64,000 nt of DNA from Aurantimonas sp. 22II-16-19i. GTDB lineage: Bacteria > Pseudomonadota > Alphaproteobacteria > Rhizobiales > Rhizobiaceae. A program made the translations under genes and the position numbers. Numbering within the stretch: the stretch's first letter is position 1; every line of letters starts with the position of its first letter. Shown here in pieces: positions 1 through 8,240 of the stretch. The stretch is from contig NZ_AQQS01000017.1 in NCBI RefSeq assembly GCF_002088275.1, positions 1 to 64,000 on the forward strand, in the 5' to 3' direction. The notes below the pieces were generated by a model. The model saw only the letters and a program-made list of their open reading frames with translations, made no database searches and was not told where the DNA came from.

Positions 1-16
1 CGCTCCTCACGGAGCG
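1..16. terminator. short hairpin overlapping the end of the first gene
   Basis: A 6-bp perfect stem (CGCTCC / GGAGCG) with a 4-base loop covers the stop codon of the leftward gene that ends at 7. There is no visible T-run and the window edge cuts off what follows, so termination is only a guess. Confidence 0.25.
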
Positions 17-288
17 GCGGGCTTGTTTGTGTTTGCGCCGGCAGCCGAAAGCAGTCCAACCTGCACTTCGTTCTCTTCGATGAAGGGTGCCCCGCTGCCG
101 AGCTGAAGGTGAGGCCCGATCAGTCTCATCAGCGCCCACAGCTGAATGTCGCACGCGCCGTGTGATTTGGAAGCTTGTGCGATCTGTTCAGAGGCAATCT
201 CCACCGTCTGGGGATCATCCATAGCCCGTTTCAGGAGCCACAGACCGGCGTCGGTCCATCGGACTGTGACTAGTTCGCTGAGGTTCAT
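7..288 (-). CDS. hypothetical protein, 93 aa
   Basis: A small leftward open frame of 93 residues with an ATG start. The predicted protein is soluble and mixed in composition, with a tryptophan-containing helix-like N-terminus (motif RWTDAGLWLLKRAM) and a disordered Ala/Asn/Pro tail. I see no signal peptide, membrane segment or known motif. The sequence before the start (ACGGGATCTAG) gives only a weak ribosome binding site. It lies at the left edge of the window, so operon context is unknown. I do not recognise the family. Its length and composition suggest a real gene rather than a shadow, because the other frames here are Arg/Pro-rich. Confidence 0.5.
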   Translation of the reverse strand: MNLSELVTVRWTDAGLWLLKRAMDDPQTVEIASEQIAQASKSHGACDIQLWALMRLIGPHLQLGSGAPFIEENEVQVGLLSAAGANTNKPAAP

Positions 289-677
289 CTAGATCCCGTT
301 CTGCAGATCACCCCATCGTCGGGCATAGCCGCGAACTTCGGCCCGGGCAATCGCCTGCCTATTGATGAACGCGACCTGCCGCCTGTCTCTTGCCGTCTGC
401 GGTGGCTGGTCTCCGACAGGCGTTCATGAGCATACTGATGAGGGAGCTGCCTCTGCCGGTCGCAGAATTTCGGGCGCGGCGTAAGACAAACACCCGCTAC
501 GTCGCGGTTTTCCTGGAAAGAACCACCGCGACGTCGTGCGGGCTGTCTTCGACCTGCTCCGGATGGGAGGGTCCTTGCGCAGTTTTGCGCAGGGGCCCTC
601 CCGCTGGCCACCGACAGGAGCACGGCGCATCACTGCACCACGCCTGGTCCTCCATCCCCCGGGATCAATTCCTCGAT
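289..677. other. 389-bp intergenic region, no convincing gene
   Basis: The open frames here are Arg/Ser/Pro-rich, overlap one another and lack ribosome binding sites, so I treat them as chance frames. The only structure I see is the long hairpin at 565-602. Confidence 0.5.
565..602. terminator. 17-bp stem hairpin downstream of the RTX gene
   Basis: Two 17-base arms (565-581 and 586-602) flank a 4-base loop GTTT. On the + strand every position pairs if two G-U wobbles are allowed. On the - strand, the sense strand of the RTX gene ending at 678, the same two positions are C-A mismatches. It lies 76 bp past that gene's stop and is the natural terminator candidate, but no T-run follows in either direction. 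It could instead stabilise an RNA 3' end or belong to an unrecognised + strand transcript. Confidence 0.5.
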
Positions 678-2150
678 TCAGAAGATGAAGTCGTTCACGT
701 CGAGATCGGCGAGGTTGACGTTGAGGAGGGTGATGGTGTTGGCGCCATCGGTGATGACGGCGTTGGCCCCCGCCTGGGTGAGGTGGTTGAGCTGGAGGTC
801 GGTGAAGTCGGTGATGGCGGTGACGCCGGCGAGGCTGATCTTCTCGGAATTGTTGAGCTCGTCGAAGTCGGTCACCGTGTCCTTGCCGAAGCCGTTGGCG
901 AAGATGAAGGTGTCGGCGTTGAAGTCGCCGGTGAGCGTGTCGTCGCCGGCGCCGCCGGTGATCTTGTCGAAGCCGGCAAAGCCGCGGATCACGTCGTCCC
1001 CGTCGCCACCGTCGAGCGTGTTGTTGGCAGTGCCGCCGAGCAGCGTGTCGTCGCCGGCGCCGCCATTCAGCCCGATCGTCGTGTCGGAGCCGGTGAGGCT
1101 GTCATTGCCGGCGCCGCCGGTGGCGTTCTCGATGTTGAACAGGCGGTCGACGCCGATCTCCGCGCTGAGCGCGTAGTTGAGGGCGAAGTTCAGGCGGATG
1201 TCATCCACGGCGAGGAGATAGTTGACGGTGTCACTGCCGTCGCCGCCATTGTAGGTGTCGGCGATGGCGTCGGTATCGGCGAAGAAGCGGTCATTGCCGG
1301 CCTCGCCATAGAGGAGGTCGTTGCCGCCGCCGCCATAGAAGGTGTCGTTGTCATCGCCGCCGAGAAAGCGATCGGACAGCGAGCCGCCGCGGAAGGTGTC
1401 GTTGCCTGCGCCGCCCGTGATGTCGCCGGTGACGGTGCCGGAGCCCAGCATGGTGAAGCTGTCCGCCTCGCCGCCCAGAACAACGGCGCCGACGATCGTG
1501 CCGGAATTGACGATGCTGTCGGCGCCGTCGCCAAGGGTGACGTTGCCGTTTGTCGTGCCAGAATTGGTAAAGGCCAGGGCTTGGGACCCGAAGCCGAAAA
1601 TTGCGCCGGAAGTCCCGCCGATGAGCGTGCCGCCATTGACGAGGGTCGAAGGGTCGAGGGAAGCGCCGGCCAGCTGGTAGGCATAGTCCGAGCCTTGGAG
1701 AATGCCGCCCTCCGTGATGTGGGTGGTGTTGGCGCCACCACCGTCATAGATGCCAGCCTCACCTGAGACATGTCCGCCGATCGTGACGCTGTTGGCCGAG
1801 GTGTTGAGCAGGACGCCCGTGAACGTCGCGTCGATGATTCCATCGACGACAAACTGATTTCCTCCATCTGTGGTCGCGTAGAGCCCGTAGTTGCTGAAGA
1901 TCGAACCTGTGCTGGTGAGGACGACGCGATCGCCGCCGTTGACCTGTACGCCGTCGTCGTCGGCAATCAGCATGCCGGCGACATTGATGACGGCGTTCGC
2001 CGCTGTCGCATTGACGCTGATCGCGTCGAAGTTCGAATTCAAATCCGACTGGATGAAGACGTAGGGCAGGACGAAGAACGGGCCGTTTCCGACATTGGCA
2101 TCATCAATGACAAGGCCGGTGACCGAGTTGGTGGAGATGACGGTGGGCAT
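678..2150 (-). CDS. RTX-type calcium-binding secreted protein (copy 1)
   Basis: A 490-residue acidic protein. Residues 1-240 carry degenerate Asn/Gly/Thr-rich repeats (forms such as TNSGT and VNSGTI) that suggest a beta-helix passenger. Residues 245-415 carry glycine-aspartate nonapeptides (GGAGND, GGDDND, GGGGND) of the RTX calcium-binding type. The last 60 residues end in a hydrophobic tail, DLDVNDFIF, typical of C-terminal type I secretion signals. There is no N-terminal signal peptide, as expected for that route. I chose the ATG at 2150, preceded by AGGAA 8 bases upstream. A longer frame to 2303 exists, but its extra 51 residues look unlike the family. No type I secretion genes are in the window. 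Its C-terminus is nearly the same as that of the RTX gene at 27507. The likely role is adhesion or surface/biofilm matrix, which is inferred. Confidence 0.85.
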   Translation of the reverse strand: MPTVISTNSVTGLVIDDANVGNGPFFVLPYVFIQSDLNSNFDAISVNATAANAVINVAGMLIADDDGVQVNGGDRVVLTSTGSIFSNYGLYATTDGGNQFVVDGIIDATFTGVLLNTSANSVTIGGHVSGEAGIYDGGGANTTHITEGGILQGSDYAYQLAGASLDPSTLVNGGTLIGGTSGAIFGFGSQALAFTNSGTTNGNVTLGDGADSIVNSGTIVGAVVLGGEADSFTMLGSGTVTGDITGGAGNDTFRGGSLSDRFLGGDDNDTFYGGGGNDLLYGEAGNDRFFADTDAIADTYNGGDGSDTVNYLLAVDDIRLNFALNYALSAEIGVDRLFNIENATGGAGNDSLTGSDTTIGLNGGAGDDTLLGGTANNTLDGGDGDDVIRGFAGFDKITGGAGDDTLTGDFNADTFIFANGFGKDTVTDFDELNNSEKISLAGVTAITDFTDLQLNHLTQAGANAVITDGANTITLLNVNLADLDVNDFIF

Positions 2151-2344
2151 CGGAATGTTCCTGAAGAGGCGGAGTGGGGGACGTGCCGCAGCCTCCCGAG
2201 CGGTCGCGCAAATGGCTTCCAAAAACGTGTCGGAATTGTGAAAACTTCCGTAGAGTAATATTGGATCTCTTACGATTGACGGCCGTTGGACTATCGGTCC
2301 CACCGCCTTATCCGACTAGAGGCGTCTAAGTGGTCGCGTGTAGT

Positions 2345-2776
2345 TCAGGCCTGCTTGGATTCACAGGTGTCCGTGCCTCCTTCGCATACTTGAAGAGTCG
2401 TGGCCTCTATGAAGATCGCTCTGACGAGTCGAACGACGCCGCGGCGTACGCTCTGATCGGGGATGGCTACGAAGGCGCTATTCAGCTCGCGCCCCTCCTT
2501 TGTGGAGACGAAATATGCCAGTCCGCCACTGTCATAATCTGAGGTCGGGGCGTCCTCAAAGAACGCTTCGACGGATACCCCCAGCACGTTCGCCATTTGA
2601 TGCAGTCGGCTGGCGCTTACCTCGTTACGCCCCGTCTCGTACTTCTGCACCTGCTGAAAAGTGATCTGCAGCGCATGGGCGAAGTCTCTCTGGCTCATGC
2701 CGCGCGTGATCCGGTGCATCCGGATGCGGCCGCCTACCGCCGCATCGAAGGCAGTATCACTGCGTCTCTTCGGCAT
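2345..2776 (-). CDS. XRE-family helix-turn-helix transcriptional regulator
   Basis: A 143-residue protein. Residues 10-70 form a Cro/C1-type helix-turn-helix with the usual features: GRIRMHRITRGMSQ, then LQITFQQVQKYETGRN, then SRLHQMANVLGVSVEAFF. The C-terminal 70 residues form a helical segment of unknown function. The start is the ATG at 2776 (MPKRRSD). The upstream extension to 2884 is Ser/Pro-rich and unlikely. Rhizobial genomes carry many such regulators. It sits between the RTX gene and a small zinc-ribbon gene, all leftward, but spacing of about 200-300 bp argues against one operon. The target is unknown. Confidence 0.85.
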   Translation of the reverse strand: MPKRRSDTAFDAAVGGRIRMHRITRGMSQRDFAHALQITFQQVQKYETGRNEVSASRLHQMANVLGVSVEAFFEDAPTSDYDSGGLAYFVSTKEGRELNSAFVAIPDQSVRRGVVRLVRAIFIEATTLQVCEGGTDTCESKQA

Positions 2777-3032
2777 AAAGCCTCCGGCACTGCTGGATGC
2801 TAGTGCGCATCCCAAGGGTGAACTGGATGACCATGGTCGTCTGCTGACAGCCATGGTCGGCGTCGGGCAGCTTCGCTCCGACACCTGGCTGGCGAACGAA
2901 CCGACTAACGCTGACGGTGATCAGCTTCATAACGGATTGAACTTCGTGGGTGCTTGGTAGGCCCGGCGGATCGAGGAAAAGCTTGATCAGCGGCCAACGG
3001 CGCGACAGGGATGACAAATCGATCGACGACAA
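2757..3032 (-). pseudogene. possible diverged copy of the small zinc-ribbon gene
   Basis: This leftward frame contains DADHGCQQTTMVIQFTLG, which resembles SECGCRHTTIVIQAVPFG in the small protein encoded at 3071-3316. DNA around 2820-2880 and 3110-3165 also looks related. Most cysteines of the ribbon are missing here, and the 3' end runs 20 bp into the XRE gene start. I read it as a decayed or strongly diverged paralogue. It could also be a chance frame containing a short conserved patch. Confidence 0.3.
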
Positions 3033-3070
3033 GCCCGTCGCCCCTCACCGGGCGGCGGGCATTTTGCCTT

Positions 3071-3316
3071 TCAGCGCCTGGGCATGCCGTAGCCGAAAGG
3101 GACCGCCTGAATGACGATGGTCGTATGGCGGCAGCCGCATTCCGAGCACTTGATGCCTTGCGGCTGCCAGCCGACGTAGCGTTGATCAGCGCCAAACAGT
3201 TCGATCGCCAGCTCCATGGTCAAGCCGAGCAGCCGGGCGCATTTCGGGTCGGCGCAGTAGAAGCTGATCGACATGTCATGGTCGCGCAGATCGCCGAGGG
3301 TTCTGATCGCCGTCAT
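3071..3316 (-). CDS. small zinc-ribbon-like protein, 81 aa
   Basis: The product has two cysteine-containing elements: FYCADPKC near the N-terminus, and KCSECGCRH near the C-terminus, spaced as in a zinc ribbon. The ATG start at 3316 overlaps the stop codon of the upstream gene (ATGA), so the two are translationally coupled. A GTG at 3322 is an alternative. Family and function are not recognised. Small Cys-rich proteins of this kind occur as accessory hypothetical proteins in rhizobia. Zinc binding is inferred from cysteine spacing only. Confidence 0.6.
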   Translation of the reverse strand: MTAIRTLGDLRDHDMSISFYCADPKCARLLGLTMELAIELFGADQRYVGWQPQGIKCSECGCRHTTIVIQAVPFGYGMPRR

Positions 3317-3477
3317 GCCCACTCCACGTCGAGCTCTCGGAACGCCTCGACGACATCAGCCAGACCGTGGGCAATGAGGACGTCCTCGAGGACCGCGACG
3401 GCCTCGGACAACTTCGCCTCGCGTGGCGTCGTATCTTTCAGCTGGCGGAGCGCTTCTATGGCTTGGAGACGGGTCAT
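3313..3477 (-). CDS. small helical hypothetical protein, 54 aa
   Basis: I chose the ATG at 3477 because AGGA lies 8 bases before it. The frame stays open up to a GTG at 3552 without a ribosome binding site. The product is acidic and probably all helical (LRQLKDTTPREAKLSEAV). Its stop overlaps the start of the zinc-ribbon gene by four bases, so the two form one unit. A perfect 25-bp palindrome lies about 83 bp upstream and may control both. No known function. Confidence 0.5.
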   Translation of the reverse strand: MTRLQAIEALRQLKDTTPREAKLSEAVAVLEDVLIAHGLADVVEAFRELDVEWA

Positions 3478-3559
3478 GGCGGCGGTCCTGATCGGTGCGG
3501 GGCCCGATCGAAAATACGCAATCAGATCAATGACGTCCAATTCGCCCCGCACCTTTTTC

Positions 3560-3584
3560 GAAACGCTTGTATTACAAGCGTTTC
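3560..3584. promoter_or_regulatory. perfect 25-bp palindrome, candidate operator
   Basis: Left arm GAAACGCTTGTA, central T, then the exact reverse complement. The core CTTGTATTACAAG resembles operators of ribbon-helix-helix or antitoxin-type autorepressors, by general resemblance only. It lies upstream of the leftward two-gene unit at 3071-3477. No repressor gene is adjacent except the XRE gene at 2345. Confidence 0.5.
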
Positions 3585-4073
3585 AGGCGCATTCTGGCTG
3601 TCCTGCCGGGGTCACCACCGCGTCACTTTGTGCGATACGCAGACATGGGTCACAGACCGCACCCAAGGCACGGGTGACAACCTCGTGCCGCACCGGGGGC
3701 GTCGATCCGTTCCGATCTCTTGCTTCACGGTCTCGACCATCGCGACACGAACGCGCCGCACCGCTTCCCGGCGGCCGCGGTCGTCGACGGCGCCGACGAA
3801 CCGGCGGATCATGTCGGCGACCCCGCCCCAATTCGAGACGTCTCATGCCTTCGAGCGAAGCGGGCGATTCCGGCGGCGGGTGGCGCCGGCGATGCTGCGT
3901 TCCATATTGGCCCGATCGTCGCCGAAGGCGTATTTCATCTCTGGCGGTAACCTGTTGGCGTTCCAGCGCAGAGGGTTGTGATCTCGACCCGCGCGTGTCT
4001 AAGGTCGACGAAGTGATCTCCACCGCCGATATGCGTGCCATTTGCTTCTACGCACGGAAAACACCCAGCGTTC
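3585..4073. other. 489-bp region without a convincing gene
   Basis: Several overlapping Arg/Pro-rich frames occupy both strands, none with a ribosome binding site or recognisable motif. The leftward frame around 3612-3812 (start MIRRFVGAVDDRG) has the least shadow-like composition and might be a gene remnant, but I cannot support it. Confidence 0.4.
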
Positions 4074-5945
4074 ATGACCCCAGAGGCCGGCCTTTCCAGT
4101 GAAACTGCGATGGATGGCGAGGAGAATGTTCGCCTGGCCGTCGAGGCCGCAGGCGTCGGAACCTGGTGCTGGTCACCGGTCTCGGGCATCGTCTCCCTGT
4201 CCGAGCTGGCGGCGACCTGCCTCGGCGGTGCCGCGCCGGCGATCGGCTATGCCGATTTCCTGGCACTGCTTCATCCTGGCGATCATGCGCTGATGAATGG
4301 CGCTCTCGGCGGAGCTCTGGAAGCCGACAATTCCCTCGACGTGAACATCCGTGCCGTGACGGGTGAGGGGCGAGAGCGCCGGCTCCGGTTCTGCGGGCGG
4401 GGAGTGCGCGGGAGCGACGGCAATTCCACGGTGCGGGGCATCGTCCTCGACGAGGGACACCTGGCGGCCGTCGTCACCTCGGCTGAGATCGCCATCGTCG
4501 GCCTGTCGCCCGAGGGGCTCGTGACCGACTGGAATCGGGGCGCCGAAGAGATCTATGGCTTCGGTGCCGGCGAGGTGATCGGCCGGTCCCTCGACACGCT
4601 GATCCCGCCCGAACAAAAGCGGGAACTGGATGTCCTCTTGGAGCGGATCGCCCGCGGCGAACGCGTCGAGCACCACGAATCGCGGCGCCGCCGCCGCGAC
4701 GGCAGCCTTTTCGACGTCTCGCTGACGCTCGCCCCGATCTACGACCAGGCCGGAAGGCTGCTCGGAGCGTCGAAGATCGTCCGCGACATCACGCCGGCCA
4801 AGCGCGCGCTGACCGAGCTTGCCGAGCGCGAGGCGAGGCTGCAGTCGGTGCTGGACACCGTGCCGGACGCCATGGTCGTCATCGATGCCGAGGGTGTCAT
4901 ACAGTCCTTCAGCGTCACCGCGGAACGGCTGTTCGGCCATGCGGCCGAGGAGGCGATCGGGCAGAACGTCTCGGTCCTGATGCCGTCGCCCTACCGCGAG
5001 CAGCACGACCGTTACTTGTCGCGCTATCTGAAGACCGGGGAGCGACGGATCATCGGCATCGGCCGGGTCGTCGTCGGTGCCCGCAAGGACGGCTCGACCT
5101 TCCCGATGGAGCTGTCCGTCGGCGAGATGCACTCGCCGAAGCACCGCCTCTTCACCGGCTTCATCCGCGACCTCACCGAGCGACAGGAAACGCAGCGCCG
5201 CCTGCAGGAACTGCAGGCCGAACTCGCCCACATGTCGCGTTTCACGGCCCTCGGAGAAATGGCCTCGGCCCTGGCCCACGAGTTGAACCAGCCGCTGACC
5301 GCGGCGACCAGCTATCTCAGCGGGGCCCGGCGGTTGATCGACGGCGGCAGGCCGGACACCCTGCCGATCATCCGGGACGCCGTCGACCGCGCTGCCGCGC
5401 AGGCCCTGCGGGCCGGCGAGATCATCCGCCGTTTGCGCGAGTTCGTCGCCCGGGGCGAAAGCCAGCGGCAGGTGGAGAATCTGCCCAAGCTGATCGAGGA
5501 GGCGAGCGCATTGGCGCTGCTCGGCGCCAAGGAGACCGGCGTCAGGGTGGGCTTCGCGCTCGACCCGGCGGCCGAGACCGTGATGGCCGACAAGGTCCAG
5601 GTGCAGCAGGTGCTGCTCAATCTCATGCGCAACGCTGTCGAGGCGATGCAGGACGGCGAGCGCCGCGACCTCGCCGTGACGAGCCGCCTGAAGGATGACG
5701 GCATGGTCGAGATCGCCGTCGCCGACACCGGCACCGGCATCGCGCCGGAGATCGCCGCCCAGCTGTTCCAGCCTTTCGTGACGACCAAGGAGCGGGGCAT
5801 GGGCGTCGGGCTCTCGATTTCGCGAACCATCATCGAAGCCCACGGCGGACGCCTCTGGACGGAACCCAATTCCGGCGGCGGCACGATCTTCCGCTTCACC
5901 CTGCAACATCTGCCGACGGAGAATCTCGATGATGCCGACGAATAG
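4074..5945 (+). CDS. fixL: oxygen-sensing histidine kinase FixL
   Basis: A soluble sensor kinase of 623 residues from the ATG at 4074 (GTG 4035 and ATG 4110 are alternatives). Order: a PAS-like domain (about 15-130), a second PAS (135-245), the haem PAS (255-375), then HisKA and HATPase_c. The haem PAS keeps FixL hallmarks: the His ligand in REQHDRY (codon at 5004), SRY, and the Arg in GIGRVV that contacts bound oxygen. The residue matching His214 of Bradyrhizobium FixL is Arg here. The phospho-acceptor His lies in [10 protein letters not shown], about residue 402. Deoxy-FixL autophosphorylates and passes phosphate to FixJ, whose gene overlaps this one by 17 bp. With no membrane segment it is a cytosolic FixL, as in Bradyrhizobium. 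The extra N-terminal PAS could add a second input. Confidence 0.92.
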   Translation: MTPEAGLSSETAMDGEENVRLAVEAAGVGTWCWSPVSGIVSLSELAATCLGGAAPAIGYADFLALLHPGDHALMNGALGGALEADNSLDVNIRAVTGEGRERRLRFCGRGVRGSDGNSTVRGIVLDEGHLAAVVTSAEIAIVGLSPEGLVTDWNRGAEEIYGFGAGEVIGRSLDTLIPPEQKRELDVLLERIARGERVEHHESRRRRRDGSLFDVSLTLAPIYDQAGRLLGASKIVRDITPAKRALTELAEREARLQSVLDTVPDAMVVIDAEGVIQSFSVTAERLFGHAAEEAIGQNVSVLMPSPYREQHDRYLSRYLKTGERRIIGIGRVVVGARKDGSTFPMELSVGEMHSPKHRLFTGFIRDLTERQETQRRLQELQAELAHMSRFTALGEMASALAHELNQPLTAATSYLSGARRLIDGGRPDTLPIIRDAVDRAAAQALRAGEIIRRLREFVARGESQRQVENLPKLIEEASALALLGAKETGVRVGFALDPAAETVMADKVQVQQVLLNLMRNAVEAMQDGERRDLAVTSRLKDDGMVEIAVADTGTGIAPEIAAQLFQPFVTTKERGMGVGLSISRTIIEAHGGRLWTEPNSGGGTIFRFTLQHLPTENLDDADE

Positions 5946-6555
5946 CGGCGTGGTCCATCTCGTCGACGATGACGAGAGCGTGCGGCAGTCGATTGCCTTT
6001 CTCCTGGCCACGGCGGGCTTTGCCGTACGCGTTCACGTGTCCGGCTCGGCGCTTCTGGAGGTGGTCGACACGCTGCAGCCCGGCTGCGTCGTGAGCGACG
6101 TCCGCATGCCGGGCATCGACGGGCTGGAGCTTCAGCGGCGGCTGAAGGCGAAAGGGGCGTTGCTGCCGGTCATCATCATGACAGGTCATGCCGACGTGCC
6201 GCTGGCCGTGCAGGCGATGAAGGACGGGGCGATCGACTTTCTCGAGAAGCCCTTCGACGACGCATCCCTGCTCGCGGCCATCGATACGGCGCTGAGAGGG
6301 GTCGAGGTCAGCGGCGAGATGGATGCCGAGATCCAGGCGACCCGGGCAAAGCTCGCCACGCTGTCACCGCGCGAGCACCAGGTTCTCGACGGCCTGCTCT
6401 GTGGACATCCCAACAAGACCATTGCCTACGATCTGAAGATCAGCCCCCGGACCGTTGAGGTGCACCGGGCGAACGTCATGACCAAGATGGGCGTGGCGAG
6501 CCTGTCCGATCTCGTCCGCACGGTCCTGCGCGCCGATCCGGCGAGCGGCCGGTAG
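5929..6555 (+). CDS. fixJ: response regulator FixJ
   Basis: A 208-residue regulator: receiver domain (1-125) with acidic pocket VDDDE, phospho-acceptor Asp57 in SDVRMPG, Thr in IMTGH and Lys107 in LEKPF, then a LuxR/NarL-type helix-turn-helix (about 143-200) with [12 protein letters not shown] and [14 protein letters not shown]. In rhizobia FixJ~P activates fixK and sometimes fixT and nifA. The start overlaps the end of fixL, giving a fixLJ operon. The codon after the start is also ATG, so the true start may be one codon later. A hairpin with a T-run overlaps the stop codon, so transcription may end here before the lone receiver gene. Confidence 0.93.
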   Translation: MMPTNSGVVHLVDDDESVRQSIAFLLATAGFAVRVHVSGSALLEVVDTLQPGCVVSDVRMPGIDGLELQRRLKAKGALLPVIIMTGHADVPLAVQAMKDGAIDFLEKPFDDASLLAAIDTALRGVEVSGEMDAEIQATRAKLATLSPREHQVLDGLLCGHPNKTIAYDLKISPRTVEVHRANVMTKMGVASLSDLVRTVLRADPASGR

Positions 6556-6571
6556 CCCCGGCCAACTTTTT
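6547..6571 (+). terminator. intrinsic terminator of fixLJ
   Basis: Stem GGCCGG / CCGGCC with loop TAGCC, followed by AAC and five T residues. The stop codon of fixJ is inside the loop. This is the clearest Rho-independent terminator in the window. Confidence 0.65.
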
Positions 6572-6674
6572 CGCCGACCTTGCGCGAGGTCAAGGATCCA
6601 GTTCCGATTGGCTGCCATCTTGCCCCGGCGGGCGCAGCACTCGGCTGCCTCGCGGCCCGCCGGAGCCCGTCGGA

Positions 6675-7049
6675 ATGACAGCAGACACAACTCATATCCT
6701 CGTGGTCGACGACGACGAGGCGGTTCGCGAGTCACTCAAGTTCGCGCTCGAACTCGAGGGCCTGCAGGTCAGCCTCTGCCGGGCGGGGGAGGAACTGCTG
6801 GTGCACCCTCATCTGTCCGTCGCCAAGTGCCTCGTCATCGACTTCAGGATGCCTGAGATGGACGGCATCGCCGTCATCCAGGCCGTCCGATCACGCGGCT
6901 TCGCCTTGCCGGCGATCCTGATTACCGGCCACGCCACCGCAGTCCTTCGGCAGCGTGCCGACGAGGTCGGTGCGCACGCGCTGCTGCAGAAGCCGCTTGC
7001 CGGCACAGATCTTCTCGATTGCATCCGACAGGCGATCCGGCTGACGTGA
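6675..7049 (+). CDS. single-domain response regulator (FixJ/FixT-like receiver)
   Basis: A 124-residue stand-alone receiver: VVDDDEA acidic pocket, phospho-acceptor Asp56 in VIDFRMPEMDG, ITGHAT switch region and Lys106 in LLQKPL. There is no output domain. It lies 119 bp after fixJ and before fixK, both rightward. A diffusible receiver there could be a phosphate sink for FixL. In Sinorhizobium the small receiver-like FixT inhibits FixL, so a FixT-like role is possible but unproven. It looks phosphorylatable, since all catalytic residues are present. Confidence 0.85.
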   Translation: MTADTTHILVVDDDEAVRESLKFALELEGLQVSLCRAGEELLVHPHLSVAKCLVIDFRMPEMDGIAVIQAVRSRGFALPAILITGHATAVLRQRADEVGAHALLQKPLAGTDLLDCIRQAIRLT

Positions 7050-7283
7050 TGGCCGCGCCAGCGGCGCCGGCGAGCGAGTGTTCCGTGGCCTTGGCGCTCC
7101 TGACCGCGGAGCGCGAACGTTGCGATGCGCATCGGGCGATCGGCCTGCACGGCCGGATCGACATGCCGCAGAGCGAAGGACGAACCCCGTGACCGCGAAC
7201 GGTCCGTTTGGGCCTGCCTGCCGCCGGACATGGCGGTGCCGCCCAGCGAGGCGGGCCCTTGCCCCTCATGGAAGGGGGGGCAC

Positions 7284-7299
7284 TACGTACAATCCCTTA
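7284..7299 (+). promoter_or_regulatory. candidate FixJ~P binding site in front of fixK
   Basis: TACGTACAATCCCTTA lies 78 bp before the fixK start and resembles the TA(A/C)GTA...TTCC..TA pattern I recall for FixJ sites at rhizobial fixK promoters. From this site, activation about 45 bp downstream would place the transcript start near 7345, leaving a short leader. The rest of the 328 bp between the receiver gene and fixK shows nothing else I can name. Confidence 0.5.
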
Positions 7300-7377
7300 G
7301 GAGCTAACCGAATTTCGCCGATCGTGGCGGTGGCTAAAGCTCAGCCCGTGATCTCAGAGAGACGAAGGGAGCTGACC

Positions 7378-8142
7378 ATGCCGAGCATTGCTTTCGACGA
7401 GACCTTCGGCACTGCTGCGCAGACCGACCGGGACCCCGCCTCGAGGGATCCGTTCTCGGCACGCAGCGGCGCCGCCTTCGCCCGCTCGCAGCGAACCGAG
7501 CGGCATCCCTCCGGCGAGGGCCGCGGCACCGGCATCGCGCTGGCGGGTCAGGTCCTCAATTTTGCCGAGGGGCGTGAGATCTACGGCGAGGGCCAGCCGG
7601 TCCGCTTCTTCTACAAGGTGATGAGCGGGATGGTGCGGACCTGCCGCTTCACCAGCGACGGACGCCGGCAGATCGATGGTTTCCATGCCGAGGGCGAGAT
7701 CTTCGGGCTGGAGACCGGCGGGGAGCACCGCCTGTCGGCGGAGGCGGTGAACGACTGTTGCGTCGTCGCCTATCGCTGGGCCGGGCTGGAAGCCTTCGAC
7801 GGCGGCGAGGCCGACACGGCGCGCACGGTGTTCGGGTTTGCGGTGACATGCCTCAAGCGCGCCCAGGAGCACGCGCTGCTTCTCGGACGGCGCAGCGCTG
7901 CCCAGAAGCTTGCCACATTCCTGCTCGATCTTGCCAGTCGTGGCTGCGGCGGCCCTGATTCCCCGGACAGCTCCGTCGACCTCGCCATGACCCGCCAGGA
8001 CATCGCCGACTACCTCGGCCTCACCATCGAGACGGTGTCGCGGACGCTGTCGCAGTTCGAGCGCGATCGACTGATCGCGCTGCCCTCGATCCGTCACGTG
8101 GTGTTGCGCAACCGCGCGGCGCTGCAGGACCTGGTCGACTGA
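7378..8142 (+). CDS. fixK: Crp/Fnr-family regulator FixK
   Basis: A 254-residue protein. The first 50 residues are a disordered extension, then a cyclic-nucleotide-binding-like beta roll (55-140), a dimer helix (150-185) and a winged helix (200-235). The recognition helix TIETVSRTL has the Glu and Ser-Arg pattern used to read TTGAT half-sites. There is no N-terminal Cys cluster, so unlike Fnr it does not sense oxygen itself, which fits control through FixLJ. Start chosen at ATG 7378 with AAGGGAG 7 bases before it; the longer frame to 7078 is Arg-rich and improbable. It would activate microaerobic respiration genes. A possible FixK box lies at 13899, ahead of the cytochrome c unit. Confidence 0.88.
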   Translation: MPSIAFDETFGTAAQTDRDPASRDPFSARSGAAFARSQRTERHPSGEGRGTGIALAGQVLNFAEGREIYGEGQPVRFFYKVMSGMVRTCRFTSDGRRQIDGFHAEGEIFGLETGGEHRLSAEAVNDCCVVAYRWAGLEAFDGGEADTARTVFGFAVTCLKRAQEHALLLGRRSAAQKLATFLLDLASRGCGGPDSPDSSVDLAMTRQDIADYLGLTIETVSRTLSQFERDRLIALPSIRHVVLRNRAALQDLVD

Positions 8143-8240
8143 GCCGCCGGGAGCGCCGAGAACAGGGCCGACAGATCGATGCGGTGACGACCAAGAACGC
8201 GGCAGACAGCCGGCAGATCAATTTCGAAGGTGCGCCCCTC

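Noticed and set aside
3583-4041. Overlapping Arg/Pro-rich frames before fixL
   Set aside because: No ribosome binding site or motif, and composition is typical of frames antisense to GC-rich DNA.
7078-7377. 100-residue N-terminal extension of FixK
   Set aside because: Arg-rich, unlike the family, and would overlap the FixJ-like site; the ATG at 7378 has a strong ribosome binding site.
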